DNA of 64,000 nt from Ornithinimicrobium avium. Its GTDB lineage: Bacteria > Actinomycetota > Actinomycetes > Actinomycetales > Dermatophilaceae. The stretch covers positions 3,286,001-3,350,000 of the forward strand of contig NZ_CP031229.1 in the NCBI RefSeq assembly GCF_003351765.1, in the 5' to 3' direction. The position numbers and the translations under genes are program-made. The notes under the pieces were generated by a model. It was not told where the DNA came from. It saw only the letters and a list, made by a program, of their open reading frames with translations, and did not search any database. Within the stretch, counting starts at the first letter, position 1. Every line of letters starts with the position of its first letter. Of the stretch, positions 18,659 through 26,173 are shown piece by piece.

Positions 18659-19398
18659 AGCTCGCCCTCAGCATCTGGCGGCAGGACGGTCCCCGAGCCA
18701 AGGGGCGGATGGTCCGCTACGACATCGACGGGGTCTCCGAGGACAGCTCGTTCCTGGAGATGCTCGACATGCTCAACGAGCAGCTCATCGAGGAGGGCGA
18801 GGAACCGGTCGCCTTCGACTCCGACTGTCGCGAGGGCATCTGCGGGATGTGCGGCGTCGTGGTCAACGGCTCGGCCCACGGGCCGGAGCGGACGACCACC
18901 TGCCAGCTGCACATGCGCTCCTTCAAGGACGGCGACGAGATCGTCATCGAGCCGTGGCGCGCGGACCCCTTCCCGGTGATCAAGGACCTGGTCGTCGACC
19001 GCAGCGCCTTCGACCGGATCATCCAGGCCGGCGGCTTCGTCTCGGTCAACACCGGTGCCGCCCCCGACGCCCACGCCGTGCCGGTCCCCAAGGAGCACGC
19101 CGACCGGGCCTTCATGGCGGCCGAGTGCATCGGCTGCGGCGCCTGCGTGGCGGCCTGTCCCAACGGGTCGGCCTCGTTGTTCATGGGTGCCAAGATCACC
19201 CATCTGGGCGAGCTGCCGCAGGGCCAGCCGGAGCGCGACGCGCGCGCGGTGGCGATGACCGAGCAGCACGACCACGAGGGCTTCGGCGGCTGCACCAACC
19301 TCGGCGAGTGCACCCGCGCCTGCCCCAAGGGCATCCCGCTCAACGTCATCTCGCAGATGAACGGCGACGTCCGCCGCGCCGGCTACGGGCACCGCTGA
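18655..19398 (+). CDS. sdhB: Succinate dehydrogenase iron-sulfur subunit
   Basis: The electron-transfer subunit of complex II. In its 247 residues the [2Fe-2S] ligands are Cys58, Cys63, Cys66 and Cys83 (CREGICGMCG...TTTC), and the C-terminal ferredoxin domain has CIGCGACVAACP (Cys158/161/164/168) and CTNLGECTRACPKGI (Cys213/219/223), enough for [4Fe-4S] and [3Fe-4S] clusters. The 3Fe motif lacks the extra Cys of 4Fe sites, as expected. GTG start overlaps the sdhA stop, with GAGGAGC upstream. The protein begins without a signal, fitting a cytoplasmic-face subunit. A strong terminator follows. Confidence 0.96.
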
Positions 19399-19423
19399 GC
19401 GCCCTGCCGCACACCAGCACCAC

Positions 19424-19460
19424 CGGACCCCCGGCCCGCCGACGGCGCACCGGGGGTCCG
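19424..19460 (+). terminator. Terminator of sdhCAB
   Basis: CGGACCCCCGG pairs perfectly with CCGGGGGTCCG (11 bp) across a 15-base loop, 26 bases after the sdhB stop and just before the rsmI promoter. Confidence 0.75.
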
Positions 19461-19467
19461 TGCGTCG

Positions 19468-19473
19468 TAGCCT
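19468..19473 (+). promoter_or_regulatory. -10 box of rsmI
   Basis: TAGCCT stands seven bases before the rsmI ATG at 19481, and no ribosome site lies between, so rsmI is probably leaderless. Confidence 0.55.
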
Positions 19474-19480
19474 GCACCCC

Positions 19481-20320
19481 ATGACCACCGGAGCCCTCGT
19501 CCTGGCCGCCACCCCGATCGGGGACCCGCGGGACGCCAGCCCCCGGCTGCTGCAGGAGCTGTCCGGGGCGGACGTCGTCGCGGCCGAGGACACCCGGAGG
19601 CTGCGCCGGCTGGCCGAGCGGCTCGGGGTCCGGGTCGGCGGCGAGGTCGTCAGCTACCACGAGCACAACGAGGCCTCCCGCACGCCCGACCTCCTCGCCC
19701 GGATCGCCGCCGGGGACCGGGTGGTGCTGGTCACCGACGCGGGCATGCCGTCCGTCTCCGACCCCGGCTACCGGCTCGTCTCCGCGTGCGTCGAGGAGGG
19801 GCTGCCGGTCACCGGCGTGCCCGGCCCGTCGGCGGTCCTCATGGCGCTGGCCCTGTCCGGGCTGCCGGTCGACCGGTTCTGCTTCGAGGGCTTCCCGCCC
19901 CGCAGGCAGGGGGAGCGCGCACGGGTCCTGGCCGCGCTGGCCGCCGAGCCGCGCACGATGGTCTTCTTCGAGGCGCCGCACCGGCTCGCGGCGACGCTGA
20001 CGGCGATGGCCTCCGCGCTGGGGGAGGACCGGCCGGCGGCCGTGTGCCGGGAGCTGACCAAGACCTACGAGGAGGTCCGCCGCGGAGGGCTCGCCGAGCT
20101 CGCGACCTGGGCCGCCGAGGGCGTCAGGGGGGAGATCACCGTCGTGGTGGCGGGGGCGGACCCGCTGGCGGGCGGGCCGCAGGAGGCGAAGGACGTCATC
20201 CCCCAGGTGCTGGCGCGGGTGGCGGCCGGCGAGCGGCTCAAGGACGTGTGCCGGGACGTCGCCGCGGCGACCGGCCTGTCGGTCAAGGAGCTCTACGACG
20301 GCGCCCTCGCCGCCCGCTGA
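19481..20320 (+). CDS. rsmI: 16S rRNA (cytidine(1402)-2'-O)-methyltransferase RsmI
   Basis: RsmI methylates the 2'-OH of C1402 in the ribosomal P site using SAM. The 279-residue protein belongs to the tetrapyrrole-methylase fold: LVLAATPIGDPRDASPRLL, VVAAEDTRRLRRL, YHEHNEASRTPDLL, VLVTDAGMPSVSDPGYRLV, and PGPSAVLMALALSGLPVDRFCFEGFPPR are the usual blocks, followed by FFEAPHRLAATL and RELTKTYEEVRRG. The ATG at 19481 follows a -10 box; a GTG seven codons upstream lies inside the terminator arm and is unlikely. Usually divergent from pmt; here the sdh operon sits between them. Confidence 0.95.
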   Translation: MTTGALVLAATPIGDPRDASPRLLQELSGADVVAAEDTRRLRRLAERLGVRVGGEVVSYHEHNEASRTPDLLARIAAGDRVVLVTDAGMPSVSDPGYRLVSACVEEGLPVTGVPGPSAVLMALALSGLPVDRFCFEGFPPRRQGERARVLAALAAEPRTMVFFEAPHRLAATLTAMASALGEDRPAAVCRELTKTYEEVRRGGLAELATWAAEGVRGEITVVVAGADPLAGGPQEAKDVIPQVLARVAAGERLKDVCRDVAAATGLSVKELYDGALAAR

Positions 20321-20411
20321 CCGACCGCGCGGTCTTGACACGAGGCCGACCGGCGACAGACTTGGTCCGACGCCTCGAGGTGGAGGCGCGCTGGGACTTG
20401 GAGGTCGGCAC

Positions 20412-20840
20412 GTGGTGATCAACTGGCGGGCGATCCTGTCCGGCCTGCTCGGCGGGGCGGTGGCCGCCTGGGTCGCGGGGTATGCGGTCACGACCGTCCT
20501 GCACGCCGCCTCCGGCGCCTACTCGACCGGGGACATGGTGCGCGCCGGTGCGGTCGCGCTCGGCGGCGGCGTGCTCGGAACGCTGCTCGGGTGGCTGGGC
20601 AACGGCCGACGGGCCTCGGGCCTGAGCGGGATCGCGGCGATCGTCTCGTTCGTGGGGGCCGTGTGGGCCACGGTCGCGTGGGTGCGTGTGGTGGGGCCGA
20701 CCGACGAGACCGGCCTCTACGTCGTGGGTGCGATCATCCTGCTCGGGGTGGCCCTCGTGGCGCTGGTCGCGGTGTGCGGGCTGACCGTCGCGCTGCTGCG
20801 GCCCGCCTCAGCGGCGGCCCGCCCGGCGACCGACGTCTAG
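20412..20840 (+). CDS. Small four-helix membrane protein of unknown function
   Basis: A 142-residue hydrophobic protein with four predicted membrane segments (about 8-28, 44-62, 71-89 and 101-125) and short loops. I recognise no named family. It starts at GTG 20412 with GGAGG eight bases upstream; the next codon is also GTG and could serve. Its stop overlaps the stop of the converging RHH gene. A TTGACA at 20335-20340 is a possible -35 element for it, but the matching -10 is poor. It is transcribed alone. Confidence 0.75.
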   Translation: MVINWRAILSGLLGGAVAAWVAGYAVTTVLHAASGAYSTGDMVRAGAVALGGGVLGTLLGWLGNGRRASGLSGIAAIVSFVGAVWATVAWVRVVGPTDETGLYVVGAIILLGVALVALVAVCGLTVALLRPASAAARPATDV

Positions 20841-21106
20841 GAGCGGTCGCCGCGCTGCCCCTTGGGCGGACGCCCGCGACGGGGCAGCGGGCCGGCGTCG
20901 CGCGGTGCGCGCCCGGCGCGTCGCAGGCCGTCCCGCAGCAGCAGCTCGACCTGGGCGTTGACGCTGCGCAGCTCGTCGGCCGCCCACCGCTGCAGGGCCT
21001 CGTGGACCGCCGGGTCCAGGCGCAGCAGGACGGACTTGCGCTCCGCCCCGGCACGGCGCCTGGGCGGGCGGTCCTCCTGCTCCTCGCTCATCTCAGGTCC
21101 GCTCAC
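20837..21106 (-). CDS. Ribbon-helix-helix (Arc/CopG-type) DNA-binding protein
   Basis: An 89-residue protein whose core, SVLLRLDPAVHEALQRWAAD followed by ELRSVNAQVELLLRDGLRRA, is a ribbon-helix-helix fold: a beta strand that enters the DNA major groove, then two helices. The tail is Arg/Pro-rich. It lies 25 bases downstream of the SPFH gene on the same strand, a pairing I recall in other actinobacteria, and is the natural candidate for binding the TGATNTCA repeats upstream of the pair. GTG at 21106 is used; an ATG five codons later is equally possible. It might be mistaken for an antitoxin, but no toxin gene is adjacent. Confidence 0.85.
   Translation of the reverse strand: MSGPEMSEEQEDRPPRRRAGAERKSVLLRLDPAVHEALQRWAADELRSVNAQVELLLRDGLRRAGRAPRDAGPLPRRGRPPKGQRGDRS
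20853..20889 (+). terminator. Nested hairpin inside the RHH 3' end
   Basis: CGCTGCCCC pairs with GGGGCAGCG, and an inner GGGCG/CGCCC pairs within the loop. It follows the plus-strand membrane protein stop by 13 bases and so could end that transcript, although it is inside coding DNA of the RHH gene. Confidence 0.4.
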
Positions 21107-21131
21107 GGGTCGGTGCGTCCGGCTCCGCCGC

Positions 21132-22103
21132 TCAGGCGTAGAGCGACCCCGCGTTGACGACGGGGGTCGTCCCGCGCTCGGAGCAGAGCACCACGAGCAG
21201 GTTGGAGACCATCGCCGCGCGGCGCTCGTCGTCGAGGTCCACGAGCCCCTTGTCCTCCAACCTGTGCAGGGCGTTCTCCACCATGCCGACCGCGCCCTCG
21301 ACGATCTTCTCGCGGGCGGCGATGATCGCCGAGGCCTGCTGGCGCTGCAGCATGGCCTGGGCGATCTCCGGGGCGTAGGCCAGCGCCGAGATCCGCACCT
21401 CGATGACCTCCAGGCCGGCGAGGGTGATGCGCTCGGCCACCTCGGTGGCCAGCTCTCCGGAGATGACGTCGGTGTCGCCGCGCAGGCTGACCGCCGAGGC
21501 GTCGGCGTCGTAGGGGTGGCTCATCGCCACGTGGCGCAGCGCCGACTCGGCCTGGACGGCGACGAAGTCCTCGTACTCCTCCACCGAGAAGGTGGCGCGG
21601 GCGGTGTCGGCGACCTGCCAGACGACGATCGCGGCGATGTTGATCGGGTTGCCGTCGGCGTCGTTGACCTTGAGCTCGTGGGTCTCGAAGTTGTGCACGC
21701 GCACCGAGACGTTCTTGCGGGTGCTCAGCGGCACCGTCATCCGCAGCCCGGGCCGGCGCACCGTCCCGATGTAGCGGCCGAAGAACTGGACGACCTTGGT
21801 GTGCCCGGGGGCGACGATCGTCAGCGAGGCCAGGAGCAGGATCGCGACCAGGGCCAGGATGCTGCCGATGGTGAGGCCGGCGGCCCCGCCCTCGCCCGCG
21901 TCGGCCGCGATCGCCCCCACGGCGAACTGCCACACGCCCACCCCCAGCAGGGCGAGCGCGAGCACCAGCCCGCCGAAGCCGTCGACCGACCAGGCGCGGC
22001 GCTCGGTGATGTCGACGCGGGTCCCGTCGGGACCGACCGGGCGGCCCGCGGGTTCGCCGCCCGTGGACTCGTCCGTCTGCGGCTGCGTGGTCGGCTCGGT
22101 CAT
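21132..22103 (-). CDS. SPFH/Band 7 domain membrane protein
   Basis: A 323-residue stomatin/prohibitin-like protein. An acidic 36-residue N-terminus leads into two membrane segments (about 41-60 and 76-97), then the SPFH domain: VAPGHTKVVQFFGRYIGTVR, RKNVSVRVHNFETHELKVND, INIAAIVVWQVADTARATF, AVQAESALRHVAMSHPYD, and the helical ERITLAGLEVIEVRISALAYAPEIAQAMLQRQQASAIIAAR. SPFH proteins oligomerise and organise membrane microdomains. The ATG at 22101-22103 has AAGGGG upstream. It is the first gene of an operon with the RHH gene, and an unusually AT-rich repeat region lies just upstream. Confidence 0.93.
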   Translation of the reverse strand: MTEPTTQPQTDESTGGEPAGRPVGPDGTRVDITERRAWSVDGFGGLVLALALLGVGVWQFAVGAIAADAGEGGAAGLTIGSILALVAILLLASLTIVAPGHTKVVQFFGRYIGTVRRPGLRMTVPLSTRKNVSVRVHNFETHELKVNDADGNPINIAAIVVWQVADTARATFSVEEYEDFVAVQAESALRHVAMSHPYDADASAVSLRGDTDVISGELATEVAERITLAGLEVIEVRISALAYAPEIAQAMLQRQQASAIIAAREKIVEGAVGMVENALHRLEDKGLVDLDDERRAAMVSNLLVVLCSERGTTPVVNAGSLYA

Positions 22104-22116
22104 GGTGCACCCCTTC

Positions 22117-22144
22117 GGATCAATGTGAGATCAAAATGATATCA
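22117..22144. promoter_or_regulatory. Tandem TGATNTCA operator before the SPFH/RHH operon
   Basis: On the minus strand the sequence contains TGATATCA, TGATCTCA and TGATCC, each TGAT exactly 11 bases after the previous one, about one helical turn. TGATATCA is itself a perfect palindrome. The region is far richer in A and T than its surroundings, ends 14 bases from the SPFH start, and includes TATCAT, a possible -10. Ribbon-helix-helix proteins bind such helically phased short repeats, so autoregulation by the downstream RHH protein is likely. Confidence 0.65.
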
Positions 22145-22191
22145 CTTTATTGACCCAGGGGCTCCGCCGGGCGCCGCGCAGGGGAGTGGCC

Positions 22192-22803
22192 TCAGCTGTA
22201 GCCGGCGTCGGCCATCAGCTGGTCGCGACGCCTGCGACGCTGCCAGCGCCGTCGCCACAGGGCGAAGCCGCCCCACAGCAGGAGCAGCAGCAGGAAGATG
22301 ACGAGCACCGGCAGGAAGATCGCCACCAGGCTCAGCGTCACCGACGCGCCGTCCTCGGCCGCGGAGACGACCGGCGTCCCGAGCCCGGCGGTGCCGACGT
22401 TGACGACCGGCCGGGTGACCGCCTTGCCGGTGTGCACGATCCCGGCGGTGATGATGCCGAGCAGGACGCCCACCCAGGGGTTGTCGGCCAGGAACGAGGA
22501 GCTCTTCTCGAAGTCCTCCGCCGCCGTGGTCGCGGCGAAGATCAGCCCCCCTGTCGCCGGGCGCACGAAGGTGCCCACGGCGTCGTTGAGGTGGTCGACG
22601 ACCGCGACCTTGTCGAGGACCACCTCGGAGAGCAGCAGCGCCGCCGCGATCCCGATCGCCCAGTTGGACTCGATCCAGGCGTACTGGTGCGGCAGGGTGA
22701 TGACGTCGGTGAACCGGGCGATCAGCGCCACGAGGAGGAACGGGATGTAGGCGTTCAGCCCCGCGGCCGCGGACAGGCCGGCTCCGGTGAGGGCAGCGAG
22801 CAT
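22192..22803 (-). CDS. DUF4126 membrane protein
   Basis: A 203-residue membrane protein of the DUF4126 family. It begins MLAALTGAGLSAAAGLNAYIPF, the conserved first helix, and has further membrane segments at about 24-36, 50-66, 116-140 and 160-184, ending in a strongly basic cytoplasmic tail (RRRWQRRRRRDQ). The motif GLNAYIPFLLVAL and the loop with DHLNDAVGTFVRPATGG are typical. Function unknown. The ATG at 22803 has GGCGAGG upstream. It diverges from the first ECF sigma operon. Confidence 0.87.
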   Translation of the reverse strand: MLAALTGAGLSAAAGLNAYIPFLLVALIARFTDVITLPHQYAWIESNWAIGIAAALLLSEVVLDKVAVVDHLNDAVGTFVRPATGGLIFAATTAAEDFEKSSSFLADNPWVGVLLGIITAGIVHTGKAVTRPVVNVGTAGLGTPVVSAAEDGASVTLSLVAIFLPVLVIFLLLLLLWGGFALWRRRWQRRRRRDQLMADAGYS

Positions 22804-22934
22804 GCGACGGCCTCGCCTTTCGTCTCTCGGCCGTCCCCCGGCGGGGGGCGGTCGTCCACAGTCAACCACGGGGTATGCCGTGCTTCTTCCCGGTCGGCGG
22901 CGGTGCGCTGACCCGGACCCCTCCGCCCTGCCCC

Positions 22935-22959
22935 CAACCTTTCCTGCCCTCGTTCCGTT
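22935..22959 (+). promoter_or_regulatory. ECF-type promoter of sigma module 1
   Basis: CAACCTTT, 13 bases, then CGTT. The same two words with the same spacing precede the second ECF sigma gene at 27997-28021. An AAC-containing -35 and a CGT-containing -10 are usual for ECF sigma factors, so this is a likely autoregulated promoter about 40 bases before the start codon. Confidence 0.7.
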
Positions 22960-22999
22960 ACCGGTGCGAGGGCAGGACAGGATGAGACCAGGAGGCTCG

Positions 23000-23494
23000 G
23001 TGCAGACCAAGGATGAGGACGACGCGGCATACGTCGAGTTCGTCGACGCGTCCAGATCGACGCTGCTCGCCTACGCCTGGTTGCTCACCGGCGAGGGGAG
23101 CGCCGCCGAGGACCTGGTCCAGGAGACCTTCGTGCGGGTCTACGTCCGGTGGCGCAAGGTGCGCGACGGGCAGCCGCTGGCCTACGGGCGCAAGGTCCTG
23201 AGCAACCTGCACACCGACCGGTGGCGCTCGCGCCGTCGCGAGGTGCTGCGGGGGGAGGTGCCGGAGACGGCATACACCTGCGACCCGATGACCACGGACC
23301 TGGTGCGCGCGCTGCAGCGGCTGTCGCCGCGGGAGCGCGAGTGCGTGGTGCTGCGGCACTACCTGGACCTGTCCGAGAAGGAGACCGCCGCCACGCTGGC
23401 GATCAGCGTGGGCAGCGTCAAGAGCTATACGTCCAAGGGGCTGGCGGGACTGCGCCCGCTGCTCGCCGTGACCGAGGTGGAGCGTCATGTCTGA
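23000..23494 (+). CDS. ECF sigma factor, SigE family (module 1)
   Basis: A 164-residue extracytoplasmic-function sigma factor. Region 2 runs from TLLAYAWLLTGEGSAAEDLVQETFVRVY to LSNLHTDRWRSRRRE (about 15-80), and region 4 has LSPRERECVVLRHYLDLSEKETAATLAISVGSVKSYTSKGLAGL (about 104-148), the helix-turn-helix that reads the -35 box. GTG at 23000 is chosen because GGAGG stands seven bases before it; an ATG 18 bases upstream would overlap that site. The stop overlaps the next gene's ATG by eight bases (CATGTCTGA), exactly as in module 2. It probably drives its own promoter and is held by the downstream membrane protein. Confidence 0.92.
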   Translation: MQTKDEDDAAYVEFVDASRSTLLAYAWLLTGEGSAAEDLVQETFVRVYVRWRKVRDGQPLAYGRKVLSNLHTDRWRSRRREVLRGEVPETAYTCDPMTTDLVRALQRLSPRERECVVLRHYLDLSEKETAATLAISVGSVKSYTSKGLAGLRPLLAVTEVERHV

Positions 23495-25682
23495 ACATCA
23501 GCTGAGCGAGCTGCTCGACCGGGCCGTCCACGACGCACCCCCGATGCACCTGACCGGGGAGGCGATGCTCGAGGCGGGCAGGGGGCGTGTCCGGAGGCGC
23601 CGCGCGACCGGGATCGGCGTGGCCGTCGGGTCCCTTGCCGTGGTGGCCGCCGTGTGGGGAGGCCTCGCCGGCGGTGGGTCCGGGATGCTCACCGGGACGA
23701 CCGACATCCAGCCGGCGTCGACGCTGTGGGAGCCGGGCGAGACCGTGGAGGGCACGCTGTTCACCGGAGTGCACACGGTCGACCAGGACCAGGTCGGGCA
23801 CTCCTACGCGGCGGAGCTGTCGCGCGCGTCGGGCCAGGGGCCGGTCACGCTGGTCCTCTCCGACGGCGGTGGCGTGGTGGAGAGAGTCCCGGCGGCCTCG
23901 CCGGTGCCGGGCCTGGACGTCTTCTCCGGCGAGCGGATGACCGTCGCGGTCTGGGCCGAGCCGGACGGTGTTGTCGCCTCGGTGCCCCTGGTCGGGCCGC
24001 ACGACCCCGGCGGGCCGGCGAACGTGCAGCACGCGGAGGTCGGCGGCGAACAGCTCGCCTATGCCGTGTGGTCGGCGGACGTGGTGCCGCTCCCGGAGCA
24101 GCTGGTGGACGTCTACCTGGTGGGCCGGGACCGCGCCGTGGCGCTTTCGGGCGCACCGGTCCGGTGGGTCGGGGCTGGGACGGCCGGGCACCGTCTGCAC
24201 GCCTTCGCCGACGAACGGCGCGGCGTCGTGGGCTGGGCGGTCGACGACCAGGAACCCGTGCTCACCCAGCTCGGCGACCGACCGGCCCAGGCCTTCTCCT
24301 CCGGCGCGCTCTCCTCGGGCGGCACCGAGACCCGGGTGCTCGTGCTGCCGGAGGGCTCCGAGGTGGAGGGGACCGCGGACGAGGACGAGCGCGGGGTCGA
24401 CTGGGTCGCGACGACGCTTCTCGACCGCCCCCTGGCCCTGGTCGTCCGCGAGGACGCGGGGCAGAGGCCGCCGTCGGACGTGAGGTTCACGCTCGGTGGC
24501 ACGTCCTCCACCTTCGACGCCTACGTCGAGGACCTGAACGTGCTGGACGTGGACGGCACCGCGCTGGTGGCGCAGCCAGGCGAGGGACAGGGGGAGGTCA
24601 CCCTGTGGCGGCGCGACACGGACGAGCCGGAGGCGACCTTCGGGGCCGGTGGCGCCTTCGCGGTGCAACCGGTCGGTGGCAGCCTGGTCGTGCTCGCGGA
24701 GGGCTGGGACACCGACGCGACCGTCCGGGCCGACGCCCGGGTGGAGGTCACGCGGGACGGGGCCGCCCGGTGGGTCGCGCCGACGGACCTCGCCCAGGTG
24801 GCGCTCGACGACGGCCGCCTCGTCACGCTCCTGGCGGTCGACGCCGAGGACGGCCTCGAGGTGACGGGCGTCGGGCTCGAGCGGGGCGGGGAGGTCGAGC
24901 GCTGGGCGCCGCCGGCCGGGACTCTCGGCGAGGGCGTCGAGCTGCTGGTCGCGGACGGGAAGGTCGTGCCCTCCGTCGACGGGCAGCAGCTCGTGCAGGT
25001 GGGCGGGTCGAGTCTCGGTGACGCCCGGCTCTACCGCCGTCCGGCCGACGCCCCGGGCGACGACCTGCTGGTGCTGCCCGCCGGTCTGGACAGCGACGTG
25101 GTGGTCCCCGTCCTGCGCAAGGGCGACGGTGCCGACCCGGCACCGTGGCTGCTCGGGGCGACCGTCTCGGTGCCCACGGAGGCCGGTGCGGTGCGGGTGG
25201 TGGCGGTGCCGCCGGGGACGATCGAGAAGGGCGTGCAGCTGGCCCTGCGCTCGGCCACCTCCGCCGTCAACACGTGGACGCTCATGGGCGCCTCACCCAG
25301 CGGCCACCTGGTCCTTGACCCCGGCCTCGTCGTCACCGTGGGCGCCGACGGCTGGCTGCTCTACGAGAAGGGCGACGCCTCGGACGGCGGCGGGCTGCGC
25401 GCAGGCATCGTCGGCCAGACGCTCGCCGAGCTGCAGCGCCCCGACGAGCCGTCCCGCTACGACCTCGTCGCGGTGCTCCCTGCCGGGTCCGACCCGGAGC
25501 TGATCGCCGGTCCGGGGGTCGAGGTGCACGCGTCCACCACCTATCAGGGCCCGGTCGGGGGGGTTGAGGTGTGGACCGCCGACGTGAGCGTCCCCGACGG
25601 CGTCTCGCCGGCCGCCGCGGTACCCTGCCTTGACCTCGACGGTGACGGCGAGCCGGACCTCCGGCCGGCCTCGCGCGGCTGA
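23487..25682 (+). CDS. Large membrane-anchored protein, putative anti-sigma (module 1)
   Basis: A 731-residue protein: a short N-terminal cytoplasmic part (LSELLDRAVHDAPPMHLTGE) and RVRRRR, one membrane helix at about 40-62, and a 660-residue exterior rich in beta-type segments. It ends with LDLDGDGEPDL, a calcium-loop-like D-x-D-G-D-G-x-x-D. The N-terminus matches the partner of the second sigma factor (LLDRMASATPPMDVSVPE, then RVRRRR), and both overlap their sigma gene by eight bases. No zinc anti-sigma HxxxCxxC motif is present. Location and topology suggest a sensor and anti-sigma, but this is inference; it could also be a sigma-controlled surface protein. Confidence 0.8.
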   Translation: MSEHQLSELLDRAVHDAPPMHLTGEAMLEAGRGRVRRRRATGIGVAVGSLAVVAAVWGGLAGGGSGMLTGTTDIQPASTLWEPGETVEGTLFTGVHTVDQDQVGHSYAAELSRASGQGPVTLVLSDGGGVVERVPAASPVPGLDVFSGERMTVAVWAEPDGVVASVPLVGPHDPGGPANVQHAEVGGEQLAYAVWSADVVPLPEQLVDVYLVGRDRAVALSGAPVRWVGAGTAGHRLHAFADERRGVVGWAVDDQEPVLTQLGDRPAQAFSSGALSSGGTETRVLVLPEGSEVEGTADEDERGVDWVATTLLDRPLALVVREDAGQRPPSDVRFTLGGTSSTFDAYVEDLNVLDVDGTALVAQPGEGQGEVTLWRRDTDEPEATFGAGGAFAVQPVGGSLVVLAEGWDTDATVRADARVEVTRDGAARWVAPTDLAQVALDDGRLVTLLAVDAEDGLEVTGVGLERGGEVERWAPPAGTLGEGVELLVADGKVVPSVDGQQLVQVGGSSLGDARLYRRPADAPGDDLLVLPAGLDSDVVVPVLRKGDGADPAPWLLGATVSVPTEAGAVRVVAVPPGTIEKGVQLALRSATSAVNTWTLMGASPSGHLVLDPGLVVTVGADGWLLYEKGDASDGGGLRAGIVGQTLAELQRPDEPSRYDLVAVLPAGSDPELIAGPGVEVHASTTYQGPVGGVEVWTADVSVPDGVSPAAAVPCLDLDGDGEPDLRPASRG

Positions 25683-25702
25683 CAGCGGGTGGCCGACCAG
25701 CG

Positions 25703-25774
25703 GACCTGTGCACCGTAGAACGACGTGTGCGCGAGGTATTTCCTAGGCATAAGTCCGGAAACGGTGCACAGGTC
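25703..25774. repeat. Long inverted repeat in a convergent intergenic gap
   Basis: GACCTGTGCACCGT (25703-25716) pairs perfectly with ACGGTGCACAGGTC (25761-25774) across 44 bases that are less GC-rich than the flanks and include GGTATTTCCTAGGCATAAG. It fills the gap between the putative anti-sigma gene and the converging DUF3037 gene. It may be a bidirectional terminator, a REP-like element or a small structured RNA. Confidence 0.6.
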
Positions 25775-25786
25775 GGTCAGGGCGGG

Positions 25787-26173
25787 TCACCTCGTTCGCA
25801 CCAGCACGCCCACGAGGTGCTCCAGCGTGGCGGCAGGGTCCTGCGTCGTCCCGCCGTGCACCGGCCCGGGCTGCACGATGGTGCTCCGTGGAGCGCTCAG
25901 CCAGCCGAACCGCGGCCCGGGGCGCCCCGGCGGCGGGGTGCCGGGGGAGCGCTCGCCGGCGGCGACACGGCATACCGTCTCCAGCGCGGCGCGCACCGCG
26001 TCGAGGTCGAGGTCCGGCGCCAGCGCGAGCACCCGCGCCCCGTCCAGCTCGAAGGCGGCCTCAAGGAAGTCCGCCTCCTGGCTGTAGAGCACCACTCCGA
26101 CGTTGACGAACTCCTCGCGCTCGACGCGGGGGACGAGGCGCAGGACGACGTACTGGTAGTCGACGGTGGTCAC
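25787..26173 (-). CDS. DUF3037 protein
   Basis: A 128-residue protein of family DUF3037, recognised by YQYVVLRLVPRVEREEFVNVGVVLY near the start, followed by LEAAFELDGARVLALAPDLDLDAVRAALE and the late block RFGWLSAPRSTIVQPGPVHGG. The GTG at 26171-26173 overlaps the stop of the HipA-like gene by four bases and has GGGAGG upstream. DUF3037 and HipA-like kinase genes form a conserved pair in actinobacteria, so the two products probably act together. No enzymatic motif is evident. Confidence 0.9.
   Translation of the reverse strand: MTTVDYQYVVLRLVPRVEREEFVNVGVVLYSQEADFLEAAFELDGARVLALAPDLDLDAVRAALETVCRVAAGERSPGTPPPGRPGPRFGWLSAPRSTIVQPGPVHGGTTQDPAATLEHLVGVLVRTR

Noticed and set aside
20323..20363. 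TTGACA at 20335 with a 12-base palindrome GACCGCGCGGTC just before it.
   Set aside because: The -10 at the right distance (AGACTT) is poor, and short GC palindromes are common here; I kept it only as a remark under the membrane protein gene.
20837..22103. A toxin-antitoxin system, suggested by the RHH gene.
   Set aside because: The partner is an SPFH membrane protein, not a toxin; no PIN, RelE or MazF-like gene is adjacent.
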